Below are positions 25,360 to 33,896 of a DNA stretch of 64,000 nucleotides, piece after piece (the stretch's first letter is position 1; each line of letters begins with the position of its first letter). The position numbers were made by a program, and so were the translations under genes. Source of the DNA: Sulfitobacter sp. S223 (GTDB lineage: Bacteria > Pseudomonadota > Alphaproteobacteria > Rhodobacterales > Rhodobacteraceae); contig NZ_CP083560.1 of assembly GCF_025143825.1 (NCBI RefSeq), positions 3,162,001-3,226,000 on the forward strand, given 5' to 3'. The notes below the pieces were generated by a model. The model worked only from the letters and a program-made list of their open reading frames with translations. It searched no databases and was not told the origin of the DNA.

Positions 25360-25896
25360 CTATTCCGTATCGGACCGCTTGGTCTTGGACATAAGCCCGC
25401 ACAGCGTCTTCGCAGCCTCGACTGCGCCTTGACCGCGCAGGGGCCAGCTTTGCATCAGTCCCTCAACTATGACGGAGATTTCGTCTTCCAGACCCAGCAT
25501 ACCCGAAATGCGCGCAGCACGCTCCGCCATCTCTGCTTTGTGTCGGTTCAACAAAGCACGCAGTTTTTCATCTTGCGGGGCTGAAGCGACCGCTGCGTGA
25601 AAGAGACAGCCATGCGTTGTTTCCAAATCCATCCACGTTGCCACACGGTCCATGATGCTTTCGAGGGGGTTCGGCTCTGTCTCGACAGCTTCGGTAAAAA
25701 CATGCGCCATATAGCGGCTGTTGCGATACTCCAACGCTCTCAGGATCATTTCCTCACGCGAGGGAACGTATTTGTAGAGCGTGCGAAGGCTGACACCCGT
25801 CGCCTTGCGCAGGGTTTCGATGTTGGGTTCAGCAAAGCCATGCGTTGCAAAAGCGCGCTCTAGCCCGGCATCAATCTGGTTCTGTAAATCACTCAT
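25360..25896 (-). CDS. TetR-family transcriptional repressor
   Basis: The 178-residue regulator has a helix-turn-helix at about residues 22-45 ([20 protein letters not shown]) and a helical ligand-binding domain including [20 protein letters not shown]. It is divergent from the alcohol dehydrogenase-like gene, and a 44-bp nested palindrome fills the space between them, so it very probably represses that gene and itself. The catalase start lies 72 bases past its stop on the same strand; read-through regulation of the catalase is possible. Confidence 0.92.
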   Translation of the reverse strand: MSDLQNQIDAGLERAFATHGFAEPNIETLRKATGVSLRTLYKYVPSREEMILRALEYRNSRYMAHVFTEAVETEPNPLESIMDRVATWMDLETTHGCLFHAAVASAPQDEKLRALLNRHKAEMAERAARISGMLGLEDEISVIVEGLMQSWPLRGQGAVEAAKTLCGLMSKTKRSDTE

Positions 25897-25906
25897 CCTT
25901 GACCTA

Positions 25907-25950
25907 GTAGAATGGTTCCTCTACTCAAGCAAGTAGAGTCATCATTCTAC
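25907..25950. promoter_or_regulatory. nested palindromic TetR operator
   Basis: The outer arms GTAGAATG (25907-25914) and CATTCTAC (25943-25950) and the inner arms CTCTACT (25919-25925) and AGTAGAG (25932-25938) are perfect inverted repeats around one centre. The element lies between the TetR start at 25896 and the dehydrogenase start at 25963. This is the expected geometry for a site binding two TetR dimers and controlling both divergent promoters. Confidence 0.8.
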
Positions 25951-25962
25951 ATGGAGCATCAA

Positions 25963-27009
25963 ATGGATTTACCTTCCACAATGAGCGGCGTTGCACTGAC
26001 CGGACATGGCGGTCCAGAAAAGCTTGTTTGTCGTGACGACTTGCCGGTCTCTCCCCCTGGGCCGCGCGATGTCTTGATCAAGGTTAGCGCAGCCGCGGTC
26101 AACAACACCGACATCAACACAAGAACAGGTTGGTATTCCAAAAACGAAGCCGACAGCGAAGACGCCGGATGGTCAGGCAACGCGTTGCAGTTCCCACGCA
26201 TCCAAGGCGCTGACGTTTGTGGGTACATCGTCGCCGTAGGCGATGAGATTGACCCGTCGCGTATCGGAGAAAGGGTGCTGGTCGAACCCTGCATTCGCGA
26301 AGCAAATGGTAAACAACTGAAGACTCCTTGGTATATCGGATCAGAATGCGATGGTGGTTTTGCAGAATTCACACGGATCGCCGCGCGGCACGCCTATCCG
26401 GTGAAAAGTGATCTTACCGATATCGAGCTCGCCTCTTTCCCGTGCTCTTACTCCACTGCCGAAAACATGCTCACAAGGGCCGCCGTTAAACAGGGTGATA
26501 CTGTTCTGGTGACCGGCGCTTCGGGTGGGGTTGGATCAGCCGCTGTGCAACTGGCATCAGCACGTGGTGCAAGGGTCATTGCGGTGACCAGTCCCGCGAA
26601 GTCCGATAAACTAAAAGCCCTTGGCGTTGATGTGACGCTCGATAGGGACGCAGATTATCTGGCTGAATTGGGCGCAGGTCAGATCGATGTGGTGATCGAT
26701 CTCGTCGCGGGTCCCAAATGGCCCTCGCTGTTGGAGGTACTGCGCCCTGGTGGCCGCTATGCCGTGGCCGGTGCGATAGCGGGGCCAATTGTCGAGCTGG
26801 ATGTGCGCACGCTCTATCTCAAGGACCTAAGCTTCTTCGGCTGCACGGTTCTAGAGCCCGAGGTCTTTGGCAACCTTGTCAAACGGATTGAACGCGGGGA
26901 CATCGCACCGCTGGTTGCCGAAACCTATCTCCTGCGAGAGATTAACGCTGCTCAGGAAGCATTTGGCGCGAAAGGCTATATCGGAAAAATCGTTCTGGAC
27001 CTCAAGTGA
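25963..27009 (+). CDS. zinc-type alcohol dehydrogenase-like MDR oxidoreductase
   Basis: The 348-residue medium-chain dehydrogenase/reductase has a GroES-like domain (LIKVSAAAVNNTDINTRTGW) and a nucleotide-binding motif (VLVTGASGGVGSAAVQLASARG). Near residues 75-115 it has RIQGADVCGYIVAVGD and VEPCIREANG. The latter part is typical of the MDR group that handles bulky or aryl substrates. The ATG at 25963 has GGAG six bases upstream; in-frame starts at 25912 and 25951 would overlap the operator. Expression is probably controlled by the divergent TetR protein. The substrate is unknown. Confidence 0.9.
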   Translation: MDLPSTMSGVALTGHGGPEKLVCRDDLPVSPPGPRDVLIKVSAAAVNNTDINTRTGWYSKNEADSEDAGWSGNALQFPRIQGADVCGYIVAVGDEIDPSRIGERVLVEPCIREANGKQLKTPWYIGSECDGGFAEFTRIAARHAYPVKSDLTDIELASFPCSYSTAENMLTRAAVKQGDTVLVTGASGGVGSAAVQLASARGARVIAVTSPAKSDKLKALGVDVTLDRDADYLAELGAGQIDVVIDLVAGPKWPSLLEVLRPGGRYAVAGAIAGPIVELDVRTLYLKDLSFFGCTVLEPEVFGNLVKRIERGDIAPLVAETYLLREINAAQEAFGAKGYIGKIVLDLK

Positions 27010-27029
27010 TCGGGTAGAATACGGACCGC

Positions 27030-27805
27030 CTTCGTCCTGAACCAAGGCGGTCCGCAGCCACGCCAAAGTCAGTGGCAGCAGTGAAATTTTCGATCGTCAC
27101 AACGCCTTCCGCATCGACAGAGATTTTGCAAATCTCGGCACAAGAAGTTCCAAAGGATTTGTGGACCGCCATTCCGTGAAAATGCCCTGCCAATAGCTGT
27201 TGCCCAAAGCCGGCTTTTTCCGCGACCAGCTTCAACACGCCTGCTTTGCGGTTTTGGTCAGGCGTATCATCCGACGAATGCGCCAAGCGAAATTTAACGG
27301 GATCTTGGCGCGCTGCGGCCGCTGCGACATGCATCATCGTTTCCATAAAATAGACGGTGTGACTGTGCCCGACCAAGCGCCAGAAGTTGACCGGTTTAGC
27401 GACGTTCCCGTCCGTCAGACCAACATGCATGCCGGGGATCGAATTGGGCGTGTCGGCAGTACCCGCAATTGATGTGTGATCTGCGCCATCGTGAACGATC
27501 TGAGCTTCGAATGGTTTGCCTTGCGCGACGGACTGCCCCGCGAAGCGGTGATCCAAACCGACGATTTTACCGACGTCAGCCAACCCGACATGTACTTTGC
27601 GGGCATATGCCGGGCGATACCAATGCCCTGTGATGTCATCCTCTCGGGATCCCTTCAATTCCACAGAGCGGGTTTTGTCTGTCATCGCATAGACGAGCGT
27701 GACATTGACAATATAGTCAGCGCCAGCCAACCGCATCGCGGGCCTGAAACGCCGCCCTGTGTTTTCGCCATACGCGACAATACCAGCGCCATTTGGCAGT
27801 GCTTA
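27030..27805 (-). pseudogene. remnant of a molybdenum-dependent aldehyde oxidase (IorB-like)
   Basis: The minus-strand frame encodes pieces of the large subunit of isoquinoline 1-oxidoreductase/aldehyde oxidase-type enzymes: FRPAMRLAGADYIV, then WRLVGHSHTVYFMETMM, then AVHKSFGTSCAEICKISVDA ending at TDFGVA. The family protein is over 700 residues; fewer than 260 remain, bounded by a stop near 27804 and unrelated sequence near 27040. Molybdopterin-binding N-terminal and C-terminal parts are gone. It abuts the intact dehydrogenase gene, so the loss is probably a deletion scar. Confidence 0.7.
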
Positions 27806-27949
27806 GGCCATGACAAAGCACTTAACCTCCTTGGCGGCACTGTATTGAAAGACGCACCTGTTACCTCGAATTGGGGTATGAGTTTCATCGCGACAACCAT
27901 TTGACTATTAAGCTGCGCATCCATGCTGAAGAAGCCTTGGTCGTTGATC

Positions 27950-28335
27950 TTGTCATGACTGTCACGGCGCGCCTTTTGCTGACAGATATGTGCCGTGCGC
28001 AAGTGCTGCTTTTCATGTCACCTGACATCATGACTACGAACAAGATGCTGATGGGAGAGATACTGCGCGACCCAAAATTCGTCAGCGAAATTAATTACTC
28101 AGCGTGCTTCAGGCAATTGTTAAAGGAGGCTGCTGCGGACGACCTGCTTGATCTTGATAATCCCCGGGAGGCGGCTGAGGGGTTCATCTCACTTCGAAAG
28201 GGCAAGACCTTTTGGCCAGTCAGGCTTGGCGCTCCGTTGGTCGGTGCTGATGAGATCGAAGAAATGACAGAAAGCTCCGTCGATTTAATAATCAGCCGCT
28301 ATGACAACGGCGCGGCCCTCCGCGACGGGCAATAA
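27950..28335 (+). pseudogene. C-terminal remnant of a TetR-family regulator
   Basis: The plus-strand frame encodes a helical segment (MLMGEILRDPKFVSEINYSA, then PREAAEGFISLRKGKTFWPV, then VGADEIEEMTESSVDLIISR). This resembles the ligand-binding half of AefR/AcrR-like TetR proteins. No helix-turn-helix precedes it; the upstream codons of the open frame are unrelated. It is next to the aldehyde oxidase remnant, whose gene it may once have regulated. The assignment rests on pattern resemblance. Confidence 0.5.
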
Positions 28336-28584
28336 TGGCAAGCAACCTCTAGAAATACCCTAAGAGGAAAAGATCTTTCCGCAGTTCAATCCGGCTGTGA
28401 CTTCTTTGAAGCTTGTTACTGTGACCCATGCTAACTAGATCATCTGCAATCGGGTGTCGCTTTCAAGAAAAATGCAGGATGACCTTATGTCCTGAAACGA
28501 TCCGTCACCGGGGAACCGGTATCAGCAGGTGACTACCTCGCCAGCTATTTTGCGAGCCAATGCGCGTTTAACCGGAGCAACACA

Positions 28585-29169
28585 TTGACCAGCGACATGC
28601 CCAACGGAGATTTCCGGTTCATCGCCTTAGACGTTGAGACGGCGTGCGGTGACAGCGCAAGTATCTGTCAGATCGGGATCGCCTGCGTCGGGTTTGATGA
28701 CACAATTCAAACTTGGTCGATCTACGTAGATCCGCAAATGTCGTTCGCGCCCTTCAACGTTGAACTTCATGGCATCGGCCCTGCTACCGTGCGGGATGCG
28801 CCCCCTTTTGCAAAGATATGGCCCAAAATGTTGCCCCTGCTTTCGCGGCACCCTATGGTCCAGCACAGCAGATTTGACGAACACGCGATCAATGCGGCAT
28901 GTGACTTGAACAGTCTGCCGCGTCCACGCCTCAGCTGGCAAAACAGTGTGTCGATTGCAAGGGCGGCTTGGCCCGAGCTTAAAGGGAACGGGGGCCATGG
29001 CCTGGCCAATCTCAAGCAATTCCTGAACCTAGATTTCCACCACCATGATGCAGGAGAAGACGCGCGCGCCGCAGCACTTGTTGTCCTGCGCGCGCAGGCT
29101 GTCTCTACCAGCATAGTTGTCGGCGAAGCGGTAAGAATAAAACCCATGCAATTATCATGGCCGTTTTAG
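28585..29169 (+). CDS. DEDDh-family 3'-5' exonuclease
   Basis: The 194-residue exonuclease resembles the epsilon/RNase T (DnaQ) superfamily. The acidic catalytic residues are present: Asp and Glu in FIALDVETACG (Exo I), Asp in HSRFDEHAI (Exo II), and His and Asp in FHHHDAGEDARAAA (Exo III, DEDDh type). There is no polymerase or other fused domain. The start is a TTG at 28585 with CCGGAGC eight bases upstream; an ATG four codons later is the alternative. Role in DNA repair or RNA trimming is not resolved. It stands alone between degraded genes and the polysaccharide locus. Confidence 0.88.
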   Translation: MTSDMPNGDFRFIALDVETACGDSASICQIGIACVGFDDTIQTWSIYVDPQMSFAPFNVELHGIGPATVRDAPPFAKIWPKMLPLLSRHPMVQHSRFDEHAINAACDLNSLPRPRLSWQNSVSIARAAWPELKGNGGHGLANLKQFLNLDFHHHDAGEDARAAALVVLRAQAVSTSIVVGEAVRIKPMQLSWPF

Positions 29170-29263
29170 CCTCGCACGCTTTGCAGCTTCTCCACTCAGA
29201 TATGCAGCAGTGCATGATAGTCCAAGGCGTCAAGCGGCACGATAATGCTGAAGGCCGTCCATC

Positions 29264-30169
29264 TTAATCGTAGAGCCGCCCCTCAGATTTACGTTTGGGC
29301 GGATACACGCTTTGCCGCAGCATCCATCCAGCACGCAGCAGACGAAGCTGTAACAGCGTGCGCGCGGCGGGCCATCGTTCATCCGGACTCAGCGCGGGAT
29401 GACGGAACACCTTGGGCAGATGCACAAATGCTGATGCGGCCACCGCAAGCGCCCTTCCCGCCCAGCGCAACCTGTCTACAAAACCGTCCCCGTTGCGGAA
29501 AAAAGAGACCCGCACGTTGGCCTGCCACTTGCGCCGCAACCCTGCAAAATCATCACGGGTAGGATGCCAGACCAGAAGATCGGGGGCATAATGCACCACA
29601 TAACCAAGCGCACCAGCCCGAAGACACCAATCCTTATCCTCAAAGACACCGCCCTCGAAGGGGCCGGTTGCCTCAAATACGGCACGTGTCGTGATCATGT
29701 TGCCCGTGCCGGTAAATTTCAGGCGTTTGACGTAATCCTCAAAGGGAAATGCAAACACTGTCTCGAATGCCTGCGCACCGCTGCGCGGACGCGGCGTTTC
29801 GTCAAACGTCTCTACAGGGCCGCCGGTGATTTTGTCTTCAGGACCCTGCGCAAGAGCGACGGCAACCCAATTGTCGTCCGGCACGCAGTCACTATCGGTG
29901 AAAAACAATCGGGGATGCGTGGTACTGGTCACGCCCAGATTGCGAGCGGGTCCCGGGCCCTTTTCCGCTTGGTGTAGAAAAGTGACGGATGGAAAGTCGG
30001 CTTTTACCGCCGACAGATCAACCGTAGAGGCATTGTCGACCACCACGATATCAACCCCGTTCTCCAACGCTTGCGGCAACAGCGTTTCAAGACAAAGCCG
30101 CAGGCGCGCTGGATCGTTGTAATGGGGGATTATGATGACCGCTTCTGCAACAGTCTTCTTATCGGTCAT
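29264..30169 (-). CDS. family 2 glycosyltransferase
   Basis: This 301-residue GT2 (GT-A fold) has the N-terminal VIIIPHYNDPARLRLCLETL, the nucleotide-sugar site VVVDNAST, and the metal-binding motif FTDSDCVPD. Its acceptor-side motif is GGVFEDKDWCLRAGALGYVV. It probably adds one sugar to the lipid-linked repeat unit on the cytoplasmic face. The start overlaps the stop of the preceding glycosyltransferase (ATGA at 30166-30169), so the two are coupled. A 17-codon upstream extension is open but lies inside that gene. Confidence 0.9.
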   Translation of the reverse strand: MTDKKTVAEAVIIIPHYNDPARLRLCLETLLPQALENGVDIVVVDNASTVDLSAVKADFPSVTFLHQAEKGPGPARNLGVTSTTHPRLFFTDSDCVPDDNWVAVALAQGPEDKITGGPVETFDETPRPRSGAQAFETVFAFPFEDYVKRLKFTGTGNMITTRAVFEATGPFEGGVFEDKDWCLRAGALGYVVHYAPDLLVWHPTRDDFAGLRRKWQANVRVSFFRNGDGFVDRLRWAGRALAVAASAFVHLPKVFRHPALSPDERWPAARTLLQLRLLRAGWMLRQSVYPPKRKSEGRLYD

Positions 30170-31113
30170 GATATATACCCCGTGAGCCAGAGCCGCCGAC
30201 TTGCCCAAATACTTTGCCATTTATCGAAGTGCATTTGCCCTTTGGGCACCCCTGCTATCTGCATCAGCCGCGCACCGATCAGCCGGTTGGCCCCCCAGAG
30301 CCACATGAGCGTAACACCAATCGGAACCATCCATGCGGGCCAATGATCCCGTATCAATGTGGTGCGGGCACGGGCCACCATAATTGCCTTATCTGCGATT
30401 TGCGCACTCGACGCTCCGACAAGGTGCATGATTTGCGCGTCGGGCGTGATCATCGGACGGTACCCTGCCTCACGTGCGCGGGCACAAAGATCTGCTTCTT
30501 CTCCATACATCCAGTATTTCAGGTCGAACCCGTCCAACTTTTGCCAAAGCGCACGCGGCATCATCAGAAAGCACCCTGACACGATATCGACATGTCGCGG
30601 GCTATCACGGCGCCAGTTGCCCATGCCTTCGGGGTTAAAAAGCGTCGTTTGCCTGAATACCGCCGTAAGCCCGAATGCCATGCAAAACGCGCTCCACGGC
30701 GTTATGCGGCCCCAGCAAGACGCAATATTCAGACGCCCATCGGGAAAGACGGTACGCCCGCCGGTAATACCTGCTTCTGGATGGCTGCGCGAAAACGCCA
30801 GCAGCGCATCAATGGCCCCGGGATGGGTTTCTGTATCCGGGTTCAGCAACAGCAACCAATCTGCTTGCGCATGTTTCGCCGCAAGATTGTTACCCTTCGC
30901 AAAGCCGTGATTTTCATCTGAGGCAATCACCTGCACATCGGGAAAAGCACGGCTCACCGCCTCGGCTGATCCATCATTGGACGCGTTGTCCAACACGATG
31001 ACCTGTAGTCTCGTATCATTGGTGTTGTCGAACAAGGTTTCAAGACAGCGCAGGGTGAGATCGCGGGTGTTGTAGCTCACGATAATCACACTCAGGTCCG
31101 GCGTCTTTGGCAT
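30166..31113 (-). CDS. family 2 glycosyltransferase (rhamnosyltransferase WbbL-like)
   Basis: The 315-residue GT2 has the layout of WbbL-like rhamnosyltransferases: LSVIIVSYNTRDLTLRCLET, then VIVLDNASNDGS, then NHGFAKGNNLAA, then LLLNPDTETHPG, and the acceptor motif FMYGEEADLCARAREAGY (here WMYGEEADL). The C-terminal hydrophobic stretch (WMVPIGVTLMWLWG) may dip into the membrane. It sits two bases after the GMC oxidoreductase gene and overlaps the next glycosyltransferase, in a minus-strand operon. The donor sugar is a guess. Confidence 0.9.
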   Translation of the reverse strand: MPKTPDLSVIIVSYNTRDLTLRCLETLFDNTNDTRLQVIVLDNASNDGSAEAVSRAFPDVQVIASDENHGFAKGNNLAAKHAQADWLLLLNPDTETHPGAIDALLAFSRSHPEAGITGGRTVFPDGRLNIASCWGRITPWSAFCMAFGLTAVFRQTTLFNPEGMGNWRRDSPRHVDIVSGCFLMMPRALWQKLDGFDLKYWMYGEEADLCARAREAGYRPMITPDAQIMHLVGASSAQIADKAIMVARARTTLIRDHWPAWMVPIGVTLMWLWGANRLIGARLMQIAGVPKGQMHFDKWQSIWASRRLWLTGYIS

Positions 31114-31115
31114 AC

Positions 31116-32756
31116 TCAGACCTTTCCGCTTTGAACAAGGTGATCTGTAAGCCTGAGGGTGAACTGTGCGCCCGCCAGCGTTGGCGTTGCCTGCGAAGAT
31201 GTCGGGAACACCGCAGTAGAAGCCACGTGTAGGTTAGAGAAGTCAAAGGTTGTCCCCCATTGATCCACCACACCGTCTTTTGGAGTATGGCCCATGCGAA
31301 TGGTGCCGATCTGATGGTTTCCATGCATCACTTCTGCATGGACTGCCGCCCGTAGATCACCGCTGCGGTAAACCAGATGACCAAGGTTCTCTGCACGCAA
31401 CCATTCATCCAGCATTTGGTGCGCGTGTATCACGCCCTCGGCATCTATGTCCGAGAAGCGGAAATCAATCGCCAACCGGCGCAACCCAGCCGCATCCCGC
31501 CGATCAGATAACGTAAGCCTGCTGTCAGGGTCCGGCAGGTGTTCGGCATGGAATTCAAGCCCGTAACGTGCGCCTGGGTTTGTCAGGAAAAAGCCTGGTA
31601 CACGGTATTTGGCCACATAGCGATGCCAGAGAAATTTTGGCAAAAACTGGATTAGCGAAATGGGGTCGCGCAACACGTTCATGACGTGGCGCGACCGCTG
31701 ATAGGGGGGCTGACCCACATGCTTTAGGCGGATCGGCTCTGCAATGACGCGTCTACCGATGGTCTTGCTCGCCAACGCAAGAAATAGAGCGGACAAGGCC
31801 CCTGACTTATGGGCGTGTTCACGTATCGGCGGCACCACTGGCCAGAAAGCCAGATTTGGCAGATGATGGGTGCGCTGGGTCGCCTCGCTGGGCGTGAACC
31901 GATGACGTGCGTATGAATCGTTCCCGTCAAGAAAGAAATCCAATGCGCGGTGCAGATCATCGTTCTGCACAACGATATCCGCAATCTGACCGTTCACATG
32001 CCCCATATAAAACCGACCCAACGGCCCGCCCTGCCCACCGAACAGTTGAGGATCACGGTCCTGCTCATTCAGCAAAAGCGACGCTGTCGCGTTGCCGCCA
32101 GCCGCGAGGATCAATTGCCGCACCGGTATCTGCTTGTTAGGCACAGCACCGTGCAGGCCAACGGATGTAACTTTCCCCTTCGCATCCGAGAACAGACGGG
32201 TCACCGTGCATCCCAACGCAATCTTCAGATTTGGCGTTTCGTTGAGAAGAGAGGCATGCAGCAAGTCTATGCGCGGTTTGTTCGACCACCGCTCTAGCTG
32301 GTTCACCGAAAAGCTACTGTCTTTCGGCGCGCAGCCTGGAATTTCCCTTTCGAACACGGGCCGTCCGGCACCAAGCATCTCACAGGCTCGCGCCAGATAG
32401 GGCTCCAACTCATCAGGACCGATCGGCCAAGCATCCATGTTCAGCCAAGGGCGTTCGGCAAAGTCGATCGCGTCGAATGGAACGCAGCGCCCACCCCAAA
32501 GGTGGCCACCCCCGCCGAAGCGGCGTTCGGATGTAATAGAGGGAATGTAATGGGTATCCGGCGTCGACAAATCGGCATCTGCGAAATCCTGTGCAGTGGT
32601 CGATTTATCTGAGGTGCCGCTTTCGAGGATCAGGACCGACAGCCCCCGGCGCGACAAATCCATACCGGCGATCAGGCCCAGAGGGCCACTGCCGACGATG
32701 GTAACATCGGCCGCCGCGGCATGCTCGGAAAGGTCCTCAGATGGCTTGATAAGCAT
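31116..32756 (-). CDS. GMC-family FAD oxidoreductase in polysaccharide locus
   Basis: The 546-residue flavoenzyme is of the glucose-methanol-choline oxidoreductase family. It has an N-terminal FAD-binding dinucleotide fold (VTIVGSGPLGLIAGMDLSRR), GGGGHLWGGRCVPFD, and the C-terminal GMC signature region HQIGTIRMGHTP followed by LHVASTAVFPTSSQATPTLA. It would oxidise an alcohol group, plausibly on a sugar, lipid-linked intermediate or surface glycan. It is co-directional and nearly contiguous with two glycosyltransferases (two-base gap), so a role in modifying the polymer is likely. The substrate is unknown. Confidence 0.88.
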   Translation of the reverse strand: MLIKPSEDLSEHAAAADVTIVGSGPLGLIAGMDLSRRGLSVLILESGTSDKSTTAQDFADADLSTPDTHYIPSITSERRFGGGGHLWGGRCVPFDAIDFAERPWLNMDAWPIGPDELEPYLARACEMLGAGRPVFEREIPGCAPKDSSFSVNQLERWSNKPRIDLLHASLLNETPNLKIALGCTVTRLFSDAKGKVTSVGLHGAVPNKQIPVRQLILAAGGNATASLLLNEQDRDPQLFGGQGGPLGRFYMGHVNGQIADIVVQNDDLHRALDFFLDGNDSYARHRFTPSEATQRTHHLPNLAFWPVVPPIREHAHKSGALSALFLALASKTIGRRVIAEPIRLKHVGQPPYQRSRHVMNVLRDPISLIQFLPKFLWHRYVAKYRVPGFFLTNPGARYGLEFHAEHLPDPDSRLTLSDRRDAAGLRRLAIDFRFSDIDAEGVIHAHQMLDEWLRAENLGHLVYRSGDLRAAVHAEVMHGNHQIGTIRMGHTPKDGVVDQWGTTFDFSNLHVASTAVFPTSSQATPTLAGAQFTLRLTDHLVQSGKV

Positions 32757-32794
32757 CAGGCGACTATTCCACGCGCACCGCGGCGGTCAATTCA

Positions 32795-33490
32795 TTAGGC
32801 AGGTAGGCTAGTTGGCGATGATTTGCGGCGACGCCAGCCCAATCCCAACGCTCCAAGCCCCATGACAAGCAGCGCAGGCAATGCTGCGGGCAGCGGAACA
32901 GGCGAAGGTGTATTCAGGCTCGAAAGGCTAGTCGGAGTAAATGTCAGGCCAGTTCGAACAATACCGGGACCACCCCAGTTATAGGGGTCCAATGACGCAT
33001 ATACGCCTTCGTGCAGCGATACTTGCAATTCGCTACCATCGTTGAACGTGACCGGCGCAGCAGGATTGCTCCATTCGATATAGCCAGCCGATAGAACGCC
33101 CCAGAACGTGGCGATTGCACCAACACCATTGCTGCTGCTTGTCTGCGCATCAGGAGCAGTAAACACGAGGTCCAGCGCCATAGCGAAAACGCCCAATCCA
33201 GTGCCGTCAATTACCCATTCAATAAGATTGGGCACACTTAGGCTGTCATTGAGCGAGTCAAAGCTAAAGTCCAAGTTGGTGCCGGAGTTTGCAAGGGACG
33301 TATTGATATTCGCGCTTACGCCACAGCCGGGCCAGCAAGACGAATCGCCGATCGTGACAGACGAAGCCGCCAAATCCAGCGAAAAGTCAGTATAGGGTGC
33401 AGCAGATGCTGCGCCAAATATTGAGAAGATAAAAAGACTTGCGGCGATTCCAGTATCGCGCAATCGGCTAAAACGCAGAATATTATGCAT
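32795..33490 (-). CDS. VPLPA-CTERM sorted surface protein
   Basis: This 231-residue exported protein has an N-terminal signal peptide ending near GAASAAP and the C-terminal sorting signal VPLPAALPALLVMGLGALGL followed by the basic cluster GWRRRK. That tripartite tail is the VPLPA-CTERM signal recognised by exosortase D, and an exosortase D gene lies in the same locus at 47379. The middle is beta-rich and has two cysteines (SCWPGCG). GGAG precedes the ATG at 33490 by eight to nine bases. It is probably cleaved and attached or released at the cell surface; its own function is unknown. Confidence 0.88.
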   Translation of the reverse strand: MHNILRFSRLRDTGIAASLFIFSIFGAASAAPYTDFSLDLAASSVTIGDSSCWPGCGVSANINTSLANSGTNLDFSFDSLNDSLSVPNLIEWVIDGTGLGVFAMALDLVFTAPDAQTSSSNGVGAIATFWGVLSAGYIEWSNPAAPVTFNDGSELQVSLHEGVYASLDPYNWGGPGIVRTGLTFTPTSLSSLNTPSPVPLPAALPALLVMGLGALGLGWRRRKSSPTSLPA

Positions 33491-33896
33491 TGCCCACTCC
33501 AGAAATGTTAAAACAAAAAACCGTATTAATATGACTACTGTTAACCAAATTTCGGTAAAAGTCTACAAATATGTCAATAATTAGCACCTTAGGTTCAAGC
33601 CAATAGCCCTGCCAGCAAACTGATACAGACGTCCGAAAAACCCCCCAATCACGACATCGAAACCAAATTTCCACCAGACAATTTGCCCGCTGACGTTAAT
33701 TACAACCAACCAGTGCCTATAGATTTTTACAGACCTAGCTAGCACCGCAAGAAACTGGATCGGTTATATTCTTGGACAAAGGCCCTGACACACTGGGGGA
33801 TGTCGCCGAGACACGCACGCTTTTGCCGCCTTCATTTGACTTAATGTTCCGCCCACCATCGTTAGAGGGCCGCGGGAAAACCTTAAACCAGCACTA
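33491..33896. other. gene-free stretch between VPLPA gene and Wzy-like gene
   Basis: About 400 bases without a supportable gene. It is AT-richer than the flanking genes, and a short open frame antisense to the end of the Wzy-like gene has no ribosome binding site. The promoter of the VPLPA-CTERM gene (transcribed leftward) presumably lies in the left 100 bases. Confidence 0.5.
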
